From the NCBI RefSeq assembly GCF_018916875.1, contig NZ_JAHLNO010000025.1:1-44439 (forward strand): a stretch of DNA of 44,439 nt, written 5' to 3'. The notes under the pieces are model-generated. The model was given only the letters and a program-made list of their open reading frames with translations, was not told the DNA's origin and made no database searches. This DNA is from Virgibacillus proomii. GTDB taxonomy: Bacteria; Bacillota; Bacilli; Bacillales; Amphibacillaceae. The position numbers were made by a program, and so were the translations under genes. Position 1 is the first letter of the stretch. Each line of letters begins with the position of its first letter. Of the stretch, positions 16,707 to 25,564 are shown in pieces.

Positions 16707-16865
16707 GATAAAGTGAATCTTCATCAGGGGGGGTCTTTTATCCCCCACTGATTATTAGAATGAACAGAATCAGGCATTTGACTAGCAGTTGGATCCTCCA
16801 CTATTCTCCTAGGTTTCACCTCCTGGCATGAGAGAGGTCTTACTGCCAATTACTTGCGGGATAAA
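16707..16865 (+). repeat. modular hairpin repeat, copy R7 (partial, divergent)
   Basis: Begins GATAAAGTGAAtCTTCATCAG with a G-rich/C-rich stem (GGGGG ... CCCCC ACTGAT, 16724-16752). Then come CAGGCATTTGACTAGCAGTTGG and ACTGCCAATTACTTGCGGGA as the diverged outer arms. Both stems differ in sequence from all other copies but still pair. The rest of 16480-17130 holds no gene. Confidence 0.65.
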
Positions 16866-17038
16866 TATAAAGGTAAGCACTAGAATGAAAACTTTAATCA
16901 AAACTTCAACTGCGACAAATTATTTCAATTAAAAAATTTTATATAATCTTAACGTACGACAAAATTCGCTACGTCCATTTTACCAGGATTGAAGAGCATC
17001 TCTTAAAAAATGGATATTGACAGGAGAAGCAAAGGGAG

Positions 17039-17075
17039 AAAGCACTCCCTTTACACATAAGGGGTGCTTTTTAAA
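17039..17075. terminator. terminator hairpin downstream of yojO
   Basis: Arms AAAGCACTCC and GGGGTGCTTTTT. The T-run is stronger on the + strand; on the minus strand the hairpin is followed by CTCCCTTT, so it may work both ways. Confidence 0.6.
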
Positions 17076-17133
17076 CTTTGCTTAACGCTAATTTTTTATA
17101 AAAACATTTAGCACGCTTCATTTTCCCAAATCA

Positions 17134-19044
17134 TTAAAGTACTTTTAGTAATAATTTTTTCATGAGTGGGGAAAAATGCTCTGGAAATTCTGCAACATTC
17201 GGCACAAGTACCTGTTTCCTGCCATAGATATTTTTCATAAATTGCTCCTCTGTCTCGTCTACCTCTCCATTTGCAAGGAATATTCCGATCACCTCGATGC
17301 CTTGTTTACGCGCTTCGATCACGGCTAAATTCGTATCAATAATCCCATTTTGAGTATAATTAGCAGCAGCCGGCTCTCCATCGGAAAATATAAGTAAAAA
17401 TCTATGCTTTTCTCGTCTTATAGCAAGCTTCTCCGTGGCTACACGAATACTAAAGCCATCCCGATTATCCTCTTGGGGTTCAAGTTGCATAATTTTCGGT
17501 CCATGTTGCTCATAGAATGAATCCGAAAAGGAATGAATCACGTGAAAATAGTTTGGTTGATAATGCTCTTTTACTTCCATCGCATCTTCCCAAAAGCCAA
17601 CGATAGAGTGAGGAATATGAAAAGCTTTTAACACTTCATGAAATAATACGATCCCGCGTTTTGTTTCATCCATTTTTCCCTGCATGGACGCAGAACAGTC
17701 AACAAGCAGGGTGAAAACTGCATCCAATTCTTTAGACGTTTGATTTTTTTTATAAAAAATCCGTGGTTTTTCATCTAAGACAACCGGCAAAAGCTTTCTG
17801 GATAAACGGCCGGCCATAACATCTTTTCTTGGTGCATTTTGCTTATGTTCGATCGTCTTTTTCAATACGGTTGCGAGCTTTCGCTTATACGGCTCAATAT
17901 CTTTCTCATACTCATTATACAAAGCTATGTCTTTTTCTGTTGGTGGTTCAGACAGCTTTATTAATTTAACTGCATCTTTGTTTTCTTCTCCATACAGATT
18001 CTCGCTCCGCCGTCCTTTTTTATTTTCCTGTTTATCCAATGCTTCCAAATCCGAATAATCTTTGTTTTTTGTTTGCCCTGATGCGCCCTGAATGGTTCCC
18101 ATTGCTTGATCACCATCTTCAGTTTCCCTGGCATCCTTTCCTTTCATATTTGTTTTTGTTCCAACCTCTAATTCAAACTGCAAAAAGGTTTGCTTACGAT
18201 CACTATTTTCATTTTCCCGATGCCATGTCGAAAACGTTTCGTCAATATATTCATTTTTATCTTCATCTAATCGTTCTTTGTCATCATTTGCTAATTCATC
18301 CGTTCGAGTCAGCTCATCAAATAATGTATTTTTCGTAAACATCTCGACATGTTGAATCGGCAGCACAAAATAATCATGAATCATGTCCGTATAATTAGCT
18401 GCTAATTGTTGAACAATAGCCAATGAAGTTCGCGTAATATCGTACGTGCTTTTTGCTTCAAATACTTCATAAATGAACGACCGGATTTGTTTTAGTTGTT
18501 CAAGCTGTGCGGAAAGAGCTCTTGGAAAGTCCGGTTCTGGGCGGTCAGATTGTAAATTTAAATAAATAAGGCAAAATAACTCATCTAACGGAAGCCCTCG
18601 TGTCACATGAGCCATTCGCTCGTTGGAAAATTTATGCTGATAATAGCTTTTTCTTTTAGCAAATAGTTCTTTCGTTCCGGGACGTTCTTGTTTAATGATC
18701 TCCTCAAGCCGAATATCTTCGAATAAGGTAAATAATTGCCCAGCAAATTTAGGTAAAGAGGATTCTTGTATCGTCTCTACAAAGTCCTGTATTGCTTTTA
18801 CATCTGTACAATAAAGGGAACCAATCGTTCGTAAATAAACATCTGTCTTTAATCCCGCTTCTTGGTATTCCGGCTTTACCGTGTCCCATGCTTTACTCGC
18901 TGTCACTTGTCTTTCCACTAAGTCCATATACGTACCAAAACTATATGCAAACGTAAGCTCGGGAATCCCAGATAACACCGTAGCTAAGTCCTGCAATTGA
19001 CGGAATAAATTCGTATCGACAGTAGAATGGTGGAATCGGTACAT
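17134..19044 (-). CDS. yojO: VWA-domain protein YojO (CobT/NorD-like)
   Basis: A 636-aa protein with a helical N-terminal region (about 1-270), a charged linker rich in Asp, Glu, Lys and Asn (about 270-370), and a C-terminal von Willebrand A domain (about 430-630). The VWA domain has the MIDAS motif DCSASM and the IFSDGEP strand. Proteins of this form work with a MoxR AAA ATPase as a metal-insertion or remodelling pair; NorD/NorQ and CobT/CobS are the precedents. The target here is unknown, and no nor, cob or dehydrogenase gene is nearby. The ATG follows TTAGGAG. It lies 15 bp downstream of yojN in the same operon, as in B. subtilis. Confidence 0.87.
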   Translation of the reverse strand: MYRFHHSTVDTNLFRQLQDLATVLSGIPELTFAYSFGTYMDLVERQVTASKAWDTVKPEYQEAGLKTDVYLRTIGSLYCTDVKAIQDFVETIQESSLPKFAGQLFTLFEDIRLEEIIKQERPGTKELFAKRKSYYQHKFSNERMAHVTRGLPLDELFCLIYLNLQSDRPEPDFPRALSAQLEQLKQIRSFIYEVFEAKSTYDITRTSLAIVQQLAANYTDMIHDYFVLPIQHVEMFTKNTLFDELTRTDELANDDKERLDEDKNEYIDETFSTWHRENENSDRKQTFLQFELEVGTKTNMKGKDARETEDGDQAMGTIQGASGQTKNKDYSDLEALDKQENKKGRRSENLYGEENKDAVKLIKLSEPPTEKDIALYNEYEKDIEPYKRKLATVLKKTIEHKQNAPRKDVMAGRLSRKLLPVVLDEKPRIFYKKNQTSKELDAVFTLLVDCSASMQGKMDETKRGIVLFHEVLKAFHIPHSIVGFWEDAMEVKEHYQPNYFHVIHSFSDSFYEQHGPKIMQLEPQEDNRDGFSIRVATEKLAIRREKHRFLLIFSDGEPAAANYTQNGIIDTNLAVIEARKQGIEVIGIFLANGEVDETEEQFMKNIYGRKQVLVPNVAEFPEHFSPLMKKLLLKVL

Positions 19045-19059
19045 TCGCTATACTCCTAA

Positions 19060-19932
19060 CTAAAATAGTGTTTCTGCCAAGTTCATAATGAACGCTCGCT
19101 CGCGATCTTCATCTAGTTTATCTGCAATCGCTCGTTGAATGGCACGCCTTGCAGGGATGGCTGCACTTAAATCGCAGGCATCCAATAAAGCACGAATCGA
19201 AGCTGCATCCTCTGCAAGCTTTCCTTGAGCCACCGCCTGAATTAAATCATTGGATAATTTTACAAATAGATCAATTATCGTTTCATCCGTTAACTTTGTG
19301 TTACTCTTGATCAGTTGCTTTAGCTGTTCACCTTGGATATAAGGGATTTCAATGACGATAAAACGGTTTTTTAATGCTTCATTTAAAGGGACTGTTCCTA
19401 CATAGCCCTCATTAATCGCGGCAATCACATTAAACCCTTGATTTGCCGTAACAATCTCATTCGTAAAGGGATTCGTAATCGAGCGCCTATAATCAAGCAC
19501 TCCATTTATGATTGGCAGTGTTTCCGGTTTTGCCATATTAATTTCATCAATATATAAGAAAGTTCCATGCTGCATTGCATTAATAACAGGGCCGGGAATA
19601 AATTCAATCACTTGCTTTCCTTCTTCGTAGTTAAGTGTTTTAAAACCGAGTAAACTTTCTGCATCTATATCAACAGATGAGTTGACGCTAAACATTGGCT
19701 GTTGAAACAGGGCAGAAAGCGTTTCAGCAAACTTTGTTTTTCCAGATCCAGTAGGTCCCTTTAACAGTATATTTTTCCCCATACTAAGAGCTGTGATTGC
19801 ATCTATTAAAACCTCCTGATTTGGCGGTAAATAGCCGCCCGGGCGGATTAACTCAGGATAAGTGTCAATATTTCGTTTATAATGCTGCAATTGTTCTTTC
19901 ATGTTCTCCGGTAAGTCATAATTCATTTGCAT
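19060..19932 (-). CDS. yojN: MoxR-family AAA ATPase YojN (NorQ/CobS-like)
   Basis: A 290-aa AAA+ ATPase with Walker A GPTGSGKT (about residues 59-66), Walker B FLYIDEIN and sensor 1 AAINEGY (the Asn). A second Arg-containing region (LKNRFIVIEIPY) follows. MoxR ATPases couple ATP hydrolysis to activation of partner enzymes together with a VWA protein, here YojO directly downstream. The start ATG 19932 has AAAGGAG about 10 nt upstream; M3 (19926) is an alternative. B. subtilis YojN has been annotated as nitric-oxide-reductase-like because of NorQ similarity, but no NO reductase gene is present here. Confidence 0.88.
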   Translation of the reverse strand: MQMNYDLPENMKEQLQHYKRNIDTYPELIRPGGYLPPNQEVLIDAITALSMGKNILLKGPTGSGKTKFAETLSALFQQPMFSVNSSVDIDAESLLGFKTLNYEEGKQVIEFIPGPVINAMQHGTFLYIDEINMAKPETLPIINGVLDYRRSITNPFTNEIVTANQGFNVIAAINEGYVGTVPLNEALKNRFIVIEIPYIQGEQLKQLIKSNTKLTDETIIDLFVKLSNDLIQAVAQGKLAEDAASIRALLDACDLSAAIPARRAIQRAIADKLDEDRERAFIMNLAETLF

Positions 19933-20032
19933 ACATATAATACTCCTTTCAGAGATTATTGTACCCTGTTTAGTCCAATTACAAAAGCTAGCTGTTTACT
20001 CTACGAACACGAGGGTTTCTGCAAAAATAAAA

Positions 20033-20062
20033 GAGCGTAAACTAATAAAAATGTTTACGCTC
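20033..20062 (-). terminator. terminator of the yfmJ transcript
   Basis: Perfect 10-bp stem GAGCGTAAAC/GTTTACGCTC with a 10-nt loop. On the minus strand it is followed by TTTTATTTTT. It lies 15 bp after the stop of the 67-aa ORF. Confidence 0.85.
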
Positions 20063-20076
20063 TCAAAAACATTGCT

Positions 20077-20280
20077 TTAAATAAACAAAATAATTGCTAT
20101 TCGAATAAACAGAATCGATATAGAACTAATAAATAATCGTTTTTGACGGTACACATCAAATAATAGACCATAAAACGCATCCACCATCAAAATGAAAATA
20201 AATAATACAGGATATGAAACGACAATGGTTCCTAATTTGTTAATTGTCTCATTAATCTCAACACTTAGCTTGTCAGACAA
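20077..20280 (-). CDS. small two-helix membrane protein, unknown (67 aa)
   Basis: TTG start at 20280, inside the last codons of the yfmJ-type gene (16-bp overlap). No clear RBS, so translation would depend on coupling. After a polar N-terminus (SDKLSVEINETINKLG) come two hydrophobic segments (about 19-38 and 48-66) separated by YRQKR. It lies inside the transcript bounded by the 20033 terminator. No family recognised. It could also be the tail of a decayed longer membrane gene. Confidence 0.45.
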   Translation of the reverse strand: MSDKLSVEINETINKLGTIVVSYPVLFIFILMVDAFYGLLFDVYRQKRLFISSISILFIRIAIILFI

Positions 20281-21293
20281 ATAGTGTCCGCTACTTTAAC
20301 AAGCTGCTTCCCAATGTTCTCACCTGTAAACAGACCAATAAATGCATCTGGAATCGAGCTAAATCCCTCCCGAATTGTCTCTTCAAATTTCAAATCACCG
20401 CTGGCAATTGCTTTCCCTAATTCTTCATACGCTTCTTTAAAGTTGTCCGCGTAGTCACTCACTATAAAACCTTGCATCTTTGCTCTTGATTTGATCAAGT
20501 ATTGTTGAACCCGTAAGCCAACATCATATTCTCCCTCTTCTAAATTATAGGAAGATATAGCTCCACATACAGGCACACGCGCGAATGTGTTCAATAATGG
20601 CCATACGGCATCTGAAATTTCTCCGCCCACATTTTCATAATAAACATCAATTCCGTTTGGACATGCTTCCTTCAATTGTTGGTGCACATTAACTAATTTA
20701 TATTCAATGGCGTGGTCAAAACCTAATGTATTTGTAATATAATGCGCTTTCTCCTTTGAACCAACAATCCCAACAACACGAGCGCCAGCTTTCTTAGCAA
20801 GCTGTCCTGCCACTTGGCCAACTGCACCGGCAGCTCCTGAAACAACTACAGTTTCACCTTGTTTTGGCATTCCAATGTACATCATGCCAAAATAAGCAGT
20901 TAATCCTGGCATTCCTAAGGGACCAAGGGCGACGCTGGGACGTAAGCCAAATGTATTTACTTTCCGTACCTGATTTGCCTCAACAACATGATACTCCTGA
21001 AAGTTTAGCATACCCGTAACGATATCACCAACGGAAAAATTCTCGCTATTCGATTCCACCACCTGAGAGACAATACCGCCGTTTAATGGCTTACCGACTT
21101 GAAACGGTTTAATATACGAAGGTCTATCCGCCATTCTTCCCCGCATATAAGGATCCACGGAAACGTATAGCGTTTTTAACAATAATTGATTTGTCTCGGG
21201 ACTTCCAACCTCTACTTCTTTAAACGCAAACGTATCTGCATTTGGTAACCCATTGGGGCGCTCATGTAAAATAAGTTGCTGTTGCTTCATCAT
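20265..21293 (-). CDS. NADP-dependent medium-chain reductase, YfmJ/CurA-like
   Basis: A 342-aa protein of the zinc-free MDR superfamily (quinone oxidoreductase/prostaglandin reductase group). The N-terminal domain has VSVDPYMRGRM, typical of CurA/PTGR/leukotriene B4 dehydrogenase-like enzymes. The Rossmann motif is VVSGAAGAVGQVAGQLAK (about 150-167), followed by ENVGGE and the C-terminal SDYADNF region. Such enzymes reduce alpha,beta-unsaturated ketones or aldehydes with NADPH, suggesting detoxification of reactive carbonyls. The RBS GGAGGAGG precedes tandem ATGs at 21293 and 21290; either could be used. B. subtilis YfmJ is the probable counterpart. Confidence 0.88.
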   Translation of the reverse strand: MMKQQQLILHERPNGLPNADTFAFKEVEVGSPETNQLLLKTLYVSVDPYMRGRMADRPSYIKPFQVGKPLNGGIVSQVVESNSENFSVGDIVTGMLNFQEYHVVEANQVRKVNTFGLRPSVALGPLGMPGLTAYFGMMYIGMPKQGETVVVSGAAGAVGQVAGQLAKKAGARVVGIVGSKEKAHYITNTLGFDHAIEYKLVNVHQQLKEACPNGIDVYYENVGGEISDAVWPLLNTFARVPVCGAISSYNLEEGEYDVGLRVQQYLIKSRAKMQGFIVSDYADNFKEAYEELGKAIASGDLKFEETIREGFSSIPDAFIGLFTGENIGKQLVKVADTICLTS

Positions 21294-22106
21294 TAACCTC
21301 CTCCAAATCCTTCAAATTTTGATTATACCTTTTATCTGTTTACCCCTTTTTAGCTAGGCCAACACTAAAAAGTATCATTCTTTCAATAAAATGTATTGTA
21401 AAATACTTTTAAAAAGGGTGTTCAAAAAGCCAAATGAAAATAACGCATGAATTTCTTCATAGTTTGTTTCTCCAGAAATCACGTACTTAAAAAGTATACA
21501 TCCATTGGCCGAAACTATGTTTCCTTAAAACTTCACGTACAGGGCGTTTTGTAGTACAATAGCCCCTATTTTATGCCAAGTATTTAACCCTCTTTGAACT
21601 ACATCTACACTTTTGTACCATGTAGGAGGTATAAAACACGAACGTTTCCATCGCGCTTGCCCCCTTTGAATACACTTTCACTATTATTATATGAAGTATA
21701 ACTTTCATTCACGGGGTCATTATCTCCCACAAATCCAGAATTGTATAATTTTCCAGACGGGTACAAAAGTGCTAGCAATTCATTCAATGATTTCCTGAAC
21801 AATTAGAAAAATCGTTTGGAGCAAGACTTTGGTGGACCTATCTCTAGTTGGCTTATACTCTATACATTAAAATTTTCACTATGTCTTAATAACTTCTCTA
21901 AAATAGTATACTTTCCTAATGTATCATTAAGACTCCTTGCTGAAATTTTTCAACAAGGAGTCTTCTCTTTCCATCTAAATGCCTGGCTGTAATTTACTTT
22001 GTATACAAGGCCATTTATCAACCCAAAAAAATAAACTTGAATTCAACTCGTGTAAGTTCTTTAAAATCTACCAAGCATGCTAAGATAGCAATTTATACAG
22101 CGTACA
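21294..22106. other. 800-bp intergenic region, no convincing gene
   Basis: Contains a TGTTCAAAAAG string (21419) also found near 2461 and 31201. A 65-codon TTG-start frame (21605-21802, minus) has no RBS. A strong hairpin lies at 21929-21965. Nothing else is recognised. Confidence 0.45.
21929..21965. terminator. perfect hairpin downstream of the aldolase gene
   Basis: AAGACTCCTTG and CAAGGAGTCTT with a 15-nt loop containing ATTTTT. On the + strand it is followed by CTCTTTCC. T-runs are weak on both sides, but it lies where the aldolase operon should end. Confidence 0.6.
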
Positions 22107-22766
22107 CTATTTTTGTCCATATGTTCTTAATTGGCCATACGTATCGAATTTTTCAATCACTTTTTCAAGATCATCTTCTGACAGTAATACCGGGTTCCCT
22201 ATATTTCGTGCTCGATAGTACAGTTTTGCAATAAATTCAATGTCTTTTGCCACTGAAAAGGAAGAGGCTAAGTCTTCCCCAACTGCAATAACACCATGAT
22301 TCCCTAAAAGTAATCCTTTATCATTTCCAATACAATTAAACACTTCTTCAGCTAACTCATAAGTACCAAACGTTTTATATTCGCAACAGCGAATTTTGTT
22401 ACCGACTGACCCTATAATATAGTGAAGAGGCAAGATTTCTTCATGCAAACAAGCAAATACTGTAGCATATTCAGAATGAGTATGCACCACAGAGTTAACA
22501 TGATCCGTATTTTGATAAAAAATCCGATGCATGTCATACTCACTTGAAGGCTTACGATTACCCTCTAATATTTCTCCATCTAAATTTAATAGAACAATAT
22601 CTTTTTCTGTTATTTCTGGGTAAGGAATACCACTTGGTGTAATCAACATCACTTGATCTTCTCTAATAAAGATACTGATATTACCACCAGTTCCTGTCGT
22701 TAGTTTTTCTTCTAATAGTTTTTTTCCGTATTCTACAATCTGCTTTCGCTCTTCTACATATTTCAT
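22107..22766 (-). CDS. class II aldolase (fuculose-1-phosphate aldolase type), candidate 5-deoxyribulose-1-phosphate aldolase
   Basis: A 219-aa class II aldolase/adducin protein. Zinc ligands are H95 and H97 (VVHTHSEY) and H157 (LGNHGVIA), with catalytic Glu76 in PSSEYDMH; GTGGNIS binds phosphate. The family cleaves ketose-1-phosphates to DHAP and an aldehyde. After an MtnK-like kinase and MtnA-like isomerase, the likely substrate is 5-deoxyribulose-1-phosphate (giving acetaldehyde) or 5-methylthioribulose-1-phosphate (giving methylthioacetaldehyde). This matches published DrdA/Ald2 clusters for 5-deoxyribose salvage and the DHAP shunt. A 124-bp gap with a possible promoter separates it from the isomerase. 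The RBS is weak (GAGTGAT). Confidence 0.85.
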   Translation of the reverse strand: MKYVEERKQIVEYGKKLLEEKLTTGTGGNISIFIREDQVMLITPSGIPYPEITEKDIVLLNLDGEILEGNRKPSSEYDMHRIFYQNTDHVNSVVHTHSEYATVFACLHEEILPLHYIIGSVGNKIRCCEYKTFGTYELAEEVFNCIGNDKGLLLGNHGVIAVGEDLASSFSVAKDIEFIAKLYYRARNIGNPVLLSEDDLEKVIEKFDTYGQLRTYGQK

Positions 22767-22801
22767 TCATTATCACTCATTCTATATATTTTTTACACTT
22801 G

Positions 22802-22835
22802 ATTACACATTGTAATTTAGTGCAACCTGTGTCAA
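22802..22835 (-). promoter_or_regulatory. possible internal promoter and operator before the aldolase
   Basis: Minus strand: TTGACA (22835-22830), a 15-nt spacer and TACAAT (22814-22809). The -10 box overlaps a palindrome ATTACacattGTAAT (22802-22816). The spacer is short, so this is tentative. Confidence 0.4.
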
Positions 22836-22890
22836 CCATCCTTTCCAAATGATTAATATAGGAAAAGGCTTAACTTATGTTTTAATAAAT

Positions 22891-23943
22891 TTAATAAAAA
22901 CGCGCCTGTTCCTCTGAAAAATAAGCATCTAAATCATAAGGGGAGTACACGCCTCGATCTGTCACAATTCCGCTAATTCGAGATGGCCCCGTGATGTCAA
23001 AAGATGGGTAAATAGCTTGCACACCTGCTAAAGTATTAGGAATTCCTCGATATTCTAAAACTTGTTTAGGATCACGTTCTTCAATTATAATATCTTCTTT
23101 TGAATATTTATCAGCATCAGGAATACCAGTCACATAATAAGGGACTTCATAATGCTGGCCTACTATTGCAATTTGGTTCGTTCCAATTTTGTTGGCAATA
23201 TGACCGTCTCTTGCAATGGAATCAGCTGCTGAAGTAAACACATCAATTTTTTTGTATTCCATCGCATAAGCTACCATATTATCGGTAATAACAGTGGTTG
23301 GAAAACCCAGGTCAATTGCACAGCTAGAAGTTAATCTTGCACCTTGAAGATACGGCCGAGTTTCTGCGCAATATATTTCCAAATTCTTGTTTTCAGCTTT
23401 CGCAGCTCGTAAAAAAGTACCTATAATGGTTTCTCCAAAACATTGTGTTAAAATGCGACCATGATCGGGCATTAATTTAATCAAATGTTTTCCCACTCTA
23501 TCCATAATTGTGTAGCGTCGATTTAAGGATTCAACCGTGGATAAGAAGATTGCCTCAACAGGGTTAACTCCTTTTGCAAGTGCTGATCTTCCGACTTCTA
23601 GACAACGTTGCGTAATTTTTCCCATTCGGTTTGCAGTCGTCGGTCGAGCATAGGCAATGACGTGAGCCGCTTTTTCTAGAAAAGCTATTTGTTCTGCCTC
23701 TTTTTTCCCTCGAGTTTGATATGCTGCTAAAGCCATTCCCATACCAGCTGCTGTATACGGTCCTGCGCTTTGCGTAACCATATCGGTTATTGCTTGCGCG
23801 ACTTCTTGATAGGTTGTACACTCGACAAAACGTACCTCAGTCGGATATATCCGCCGATCTAATATTCTTACTTTGCCATTGTCATACCAAGCCACATTTT
23901 CATAAGTTAATAAAAAAGGTAAATCATAGTCTGCTCGTTGCAT
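22891..23943 (-). CDS. MtnA-like aldose-1-phosphate isomerase (eIF-2B/MtnA family)
   Basis: A 350-aa member of the eIF-2B alpha/MtnA family. The catalytic Cys lies in ILTQCFGETI, and the Asp in SAADSIARDGHIANKIGT corresponds to the GADRIxxNGDxANKIGT motif. YCAETRPYLQGARL forms the family RPxxQG/RL segment. MtnA converts 5-methylthioribose-1-phosphate to the ribulose form; DrdI does the same for 5-deoxyribose-1-phosphate. This copy departs from classical MtnA in the AADSI motif and lacks mtnBDEX salvage genes nearby, which favours the aldolase-linked disposal route. AGGAGG lies 8 nt upstream; it follows the kinase by 23 bp. Confidence 0.85.
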   Translation of the reverse strand: MQRADYDLPFLLTYENVAWYDNGKVRILDRRIYPTEVRFVECTTYQEVAQAITDMVTQSAGPYTAAGMGMALAAYQTRGKKEAEQIAFLEKAAHVIAYARPTTANRMGKITQRCLEVGRSALAKGVNPVEAIFLSTVESLNRRYTIMDRVGKHLIKLMPDHGRILTQCFGETIIGTFLRAAKAENKNLEIYCAETRPYLQGARLTSSCAIDLGFPTTVITDNMVAYAMEYKKIDVFTSAADSIARDGHIANKIGTNQIAIVGQHYEVPYYVTGIPDADKYSKEDIIIEERDPKQVLEYRGIPNTLAGVQAIYPSFDITGPSRISGIVTDRGVYSPYDLDAYFSEEQARFY

Positions 23944-23966
23944 CGATTCTTCCTCCTAAACTACTT

Positions 23967-25169
23967 TTAACTAATTATCATGTTAAAACGACGAACTAAT
24001 TCCGTTCCTGTTGTTATCTCAGCACGCTGAATAATTAATTCTATACCCATTTTAAGCAAGGCTCGTTCCATTTCAATTCGTTCTTTTCCTAGAGGTGCTT
24101 CTGATACCTCTTTAACTTTTGAATCACCAATTACACGACGAATCATTTCTGTTCCAGCATAACCCAATGAATCGGACATCACATGATCAAGATAGGCCTT
24201 TTTAAATTGATGGTTCGTATACAATGGCAACGTAACTCGCTCATCGTAAGTATCAGCTAGTTTACGACTCACTCCATCATAAATATCACGAATCGTATGT
24301 TGTAACCATTCTCGAAAATTTACATTTCCATTGTAATAATGAGCACGTGCTAATGGGAAAAATAAATTACCGATGACATTTCCGATGTCGTATCCCATTG
24401 GCCCGTAGAAAGCAAACTCAGGATCAATAACTTTTGTTCCATCTTGGTTAATAAAGATAGATCCAGAGTGTAGGTCACCATGAATCAATGCTTGTGCGTT
24501 ATTCATAAAATTATTACGTAAGTTTGCAACATGATAAATCAATTTATCGTTTTGGTAAATATGTTCTTCAACAAATGATTTGTTTTCATCCAAAATAACA
24601 TTTTGATCCTTGTAATTATAATATGGTTCAGTGAAGACAAGATCCTCACTAATATCGCACATATCCACATTGGTGAAATTCTTAACTAACTCTTTCTTCT
24701 CATGACGTTCCCAACATAAGTCTGTTGTTGGCAATAGCGTGTTAGCTAAAAAAGTACTAATATCCTCTGCAAAATTCGGAAAGATATGTTCATTCATCAA
24801 CTCAAAGCGTAAGTTCTTATAAGCTGAAATATCTTCCATTGTTAATGCACACATTGTTTCATTATAATCGTAGACTTCAGGAATAAATTCCGGCATTAAA
24901 TCATACTGAATTTTCAATATATCTGCTTCAATTTTATTTCGTGAAATATCGAGTGGGCGTCCGGAAGATCGAAGCAAAACATCTGCTTGTTTTACTACTA
25001 CACTTTTCCCGGATTTCATATCTACTACTTTAAAAACATAATTGATATTGCCATCTCCAATTTCACTCACAGTCAGATCTGCGTTATTGGTAAATAAGCC
25101 AAGCTCATCGATTACGTATTCTTTTATATCTTCAGGAGACATCAAAAAATGGTTTGTAAATTTAGACAT
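23967..25169 (-). CDS. MtnK-like sugar kinase (5-methylthioribose/5-deoxyribose kinase)
   Basis: A 400-aa protein of the aminoglycoside phosphotransferase/choline-kinase fold, close to MtnK in length (about 400 aa). Motifs are GDGNINYVFKV (glycine-rich nucleotide loop), VVVKQAD (Lys), LIHGDLHSGSIF (catalytic HGDLHxGS) and VIDPEFAFYGPMGYDIGN (metal-binding DPEF). MtnK phosphorylates methylthioribose at O1; DrdK acts on 5-deoxyribose. First gene of the kinase-isomerase-aldolase run, with an AGGAGGA RBS. It is preceded by a 395-bp hairpin-rich leader after the antiporter gene. Substrate cannot be fixed from sequence. Confidence 0.88.
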   Translation of the reverse strand: MSKFTNHFLMSPEDIKEYVIDELGLFTNNADLTVSEIGDGNINYVFKVVDMKSGKSVVVKQADVLLRSSGRPLDISRNKIEADILKIQYDLMPEFIPEVYDYNETMCALTMEDISAYKNLRFELMNEHIFPNFAEDISTFLANTLLPTTDLCWERHEKKELVKNFTNVDMCDISEDLVFTEPYYNYKDQNVILDENKSFVEEHIYQNDKLIYHVANLRNNFMNNAQALIHGDLHSGSIFINQDGTKVIDPEFAFYGPMGYDIGNVIGNLFFPLARAHYYNGNVNFREWLQHTIRDIYDGVSRKLADTYDERVTLPLYTNHQFKKAYLDHVMSDSLGYAGTEMIRRVIGDSKVKEVSEAPLGKERIEMERALLKMGIELIIQRAEITTGTELVRRFNMIIS

Positions 25170-25564
25170 TGTACTTTCCTCCTATTATACATTCCCTGAT
25201 TTCATGACTACAGATAAGAAGTCTCCCTTTTTCATCATGTGAGGACTTTAACTCAACGATAAAGAGGGGGATAAACTTTGTTTTTAGTCAACATACATTC
25301 CTTAGACGTGTAATTTGAACGATCATATGTTACTGTTATTTATATAAGTTGCTCTTTGACAACTGAATATATAAGGTTGCATGGAGAAAACAACATGTTA
25401 ACCTTCCATGCGTAAAATATTCAAGGTACGAAAGAATTTTAGACTTCGGGCATCAAAGCAGAAACTCCCGAAGTAACACTTATAAAGACGAAGGATTGTT
25501 TTCGTCATAGATATGAGAAACTCCCATTTAAATCTTAGGCCTAATGGTGAGTAATCTCCCTTCC
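25170..25564 (-). promoter_or_regulatory. 395-nt hairpin-rich leader between antiporter and kinase
   Basis: No ORF. On the minus strand the first part has ACTTCGGG ... CCCGAAGT (about 25496-25465). Next is an interleaved pair of inverted repeats: GCATGG-AAGGTT (25411-25400) and CCATGC-AACCTT (25384-25373), where the two 6-bp stems are mutually exclusive or form a pseudoknot. No SAM-box, T-box or other riboswitch consensus was recognised. It may be a regulatory leader or attenuator for the kinase operon. Confidence 0.5.

Noticed and set aside
21605..21802. 65-codon minus-strand ORF
   Set aside because: TTG start without RBS, no recognisable product; kept only as a note in the intergenic entry.
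25178..25192. TATAAT box just before the mtnK-like gene
   Set aside because: It directly abuts the AGGAGG RBS, so transcription would start inside or after the RBS.
25170..25564. SAM-I or T-box riboswitch upstream of the mtnK-like gene
   Set aside because: None of the conserved core sequences of either class could be found.
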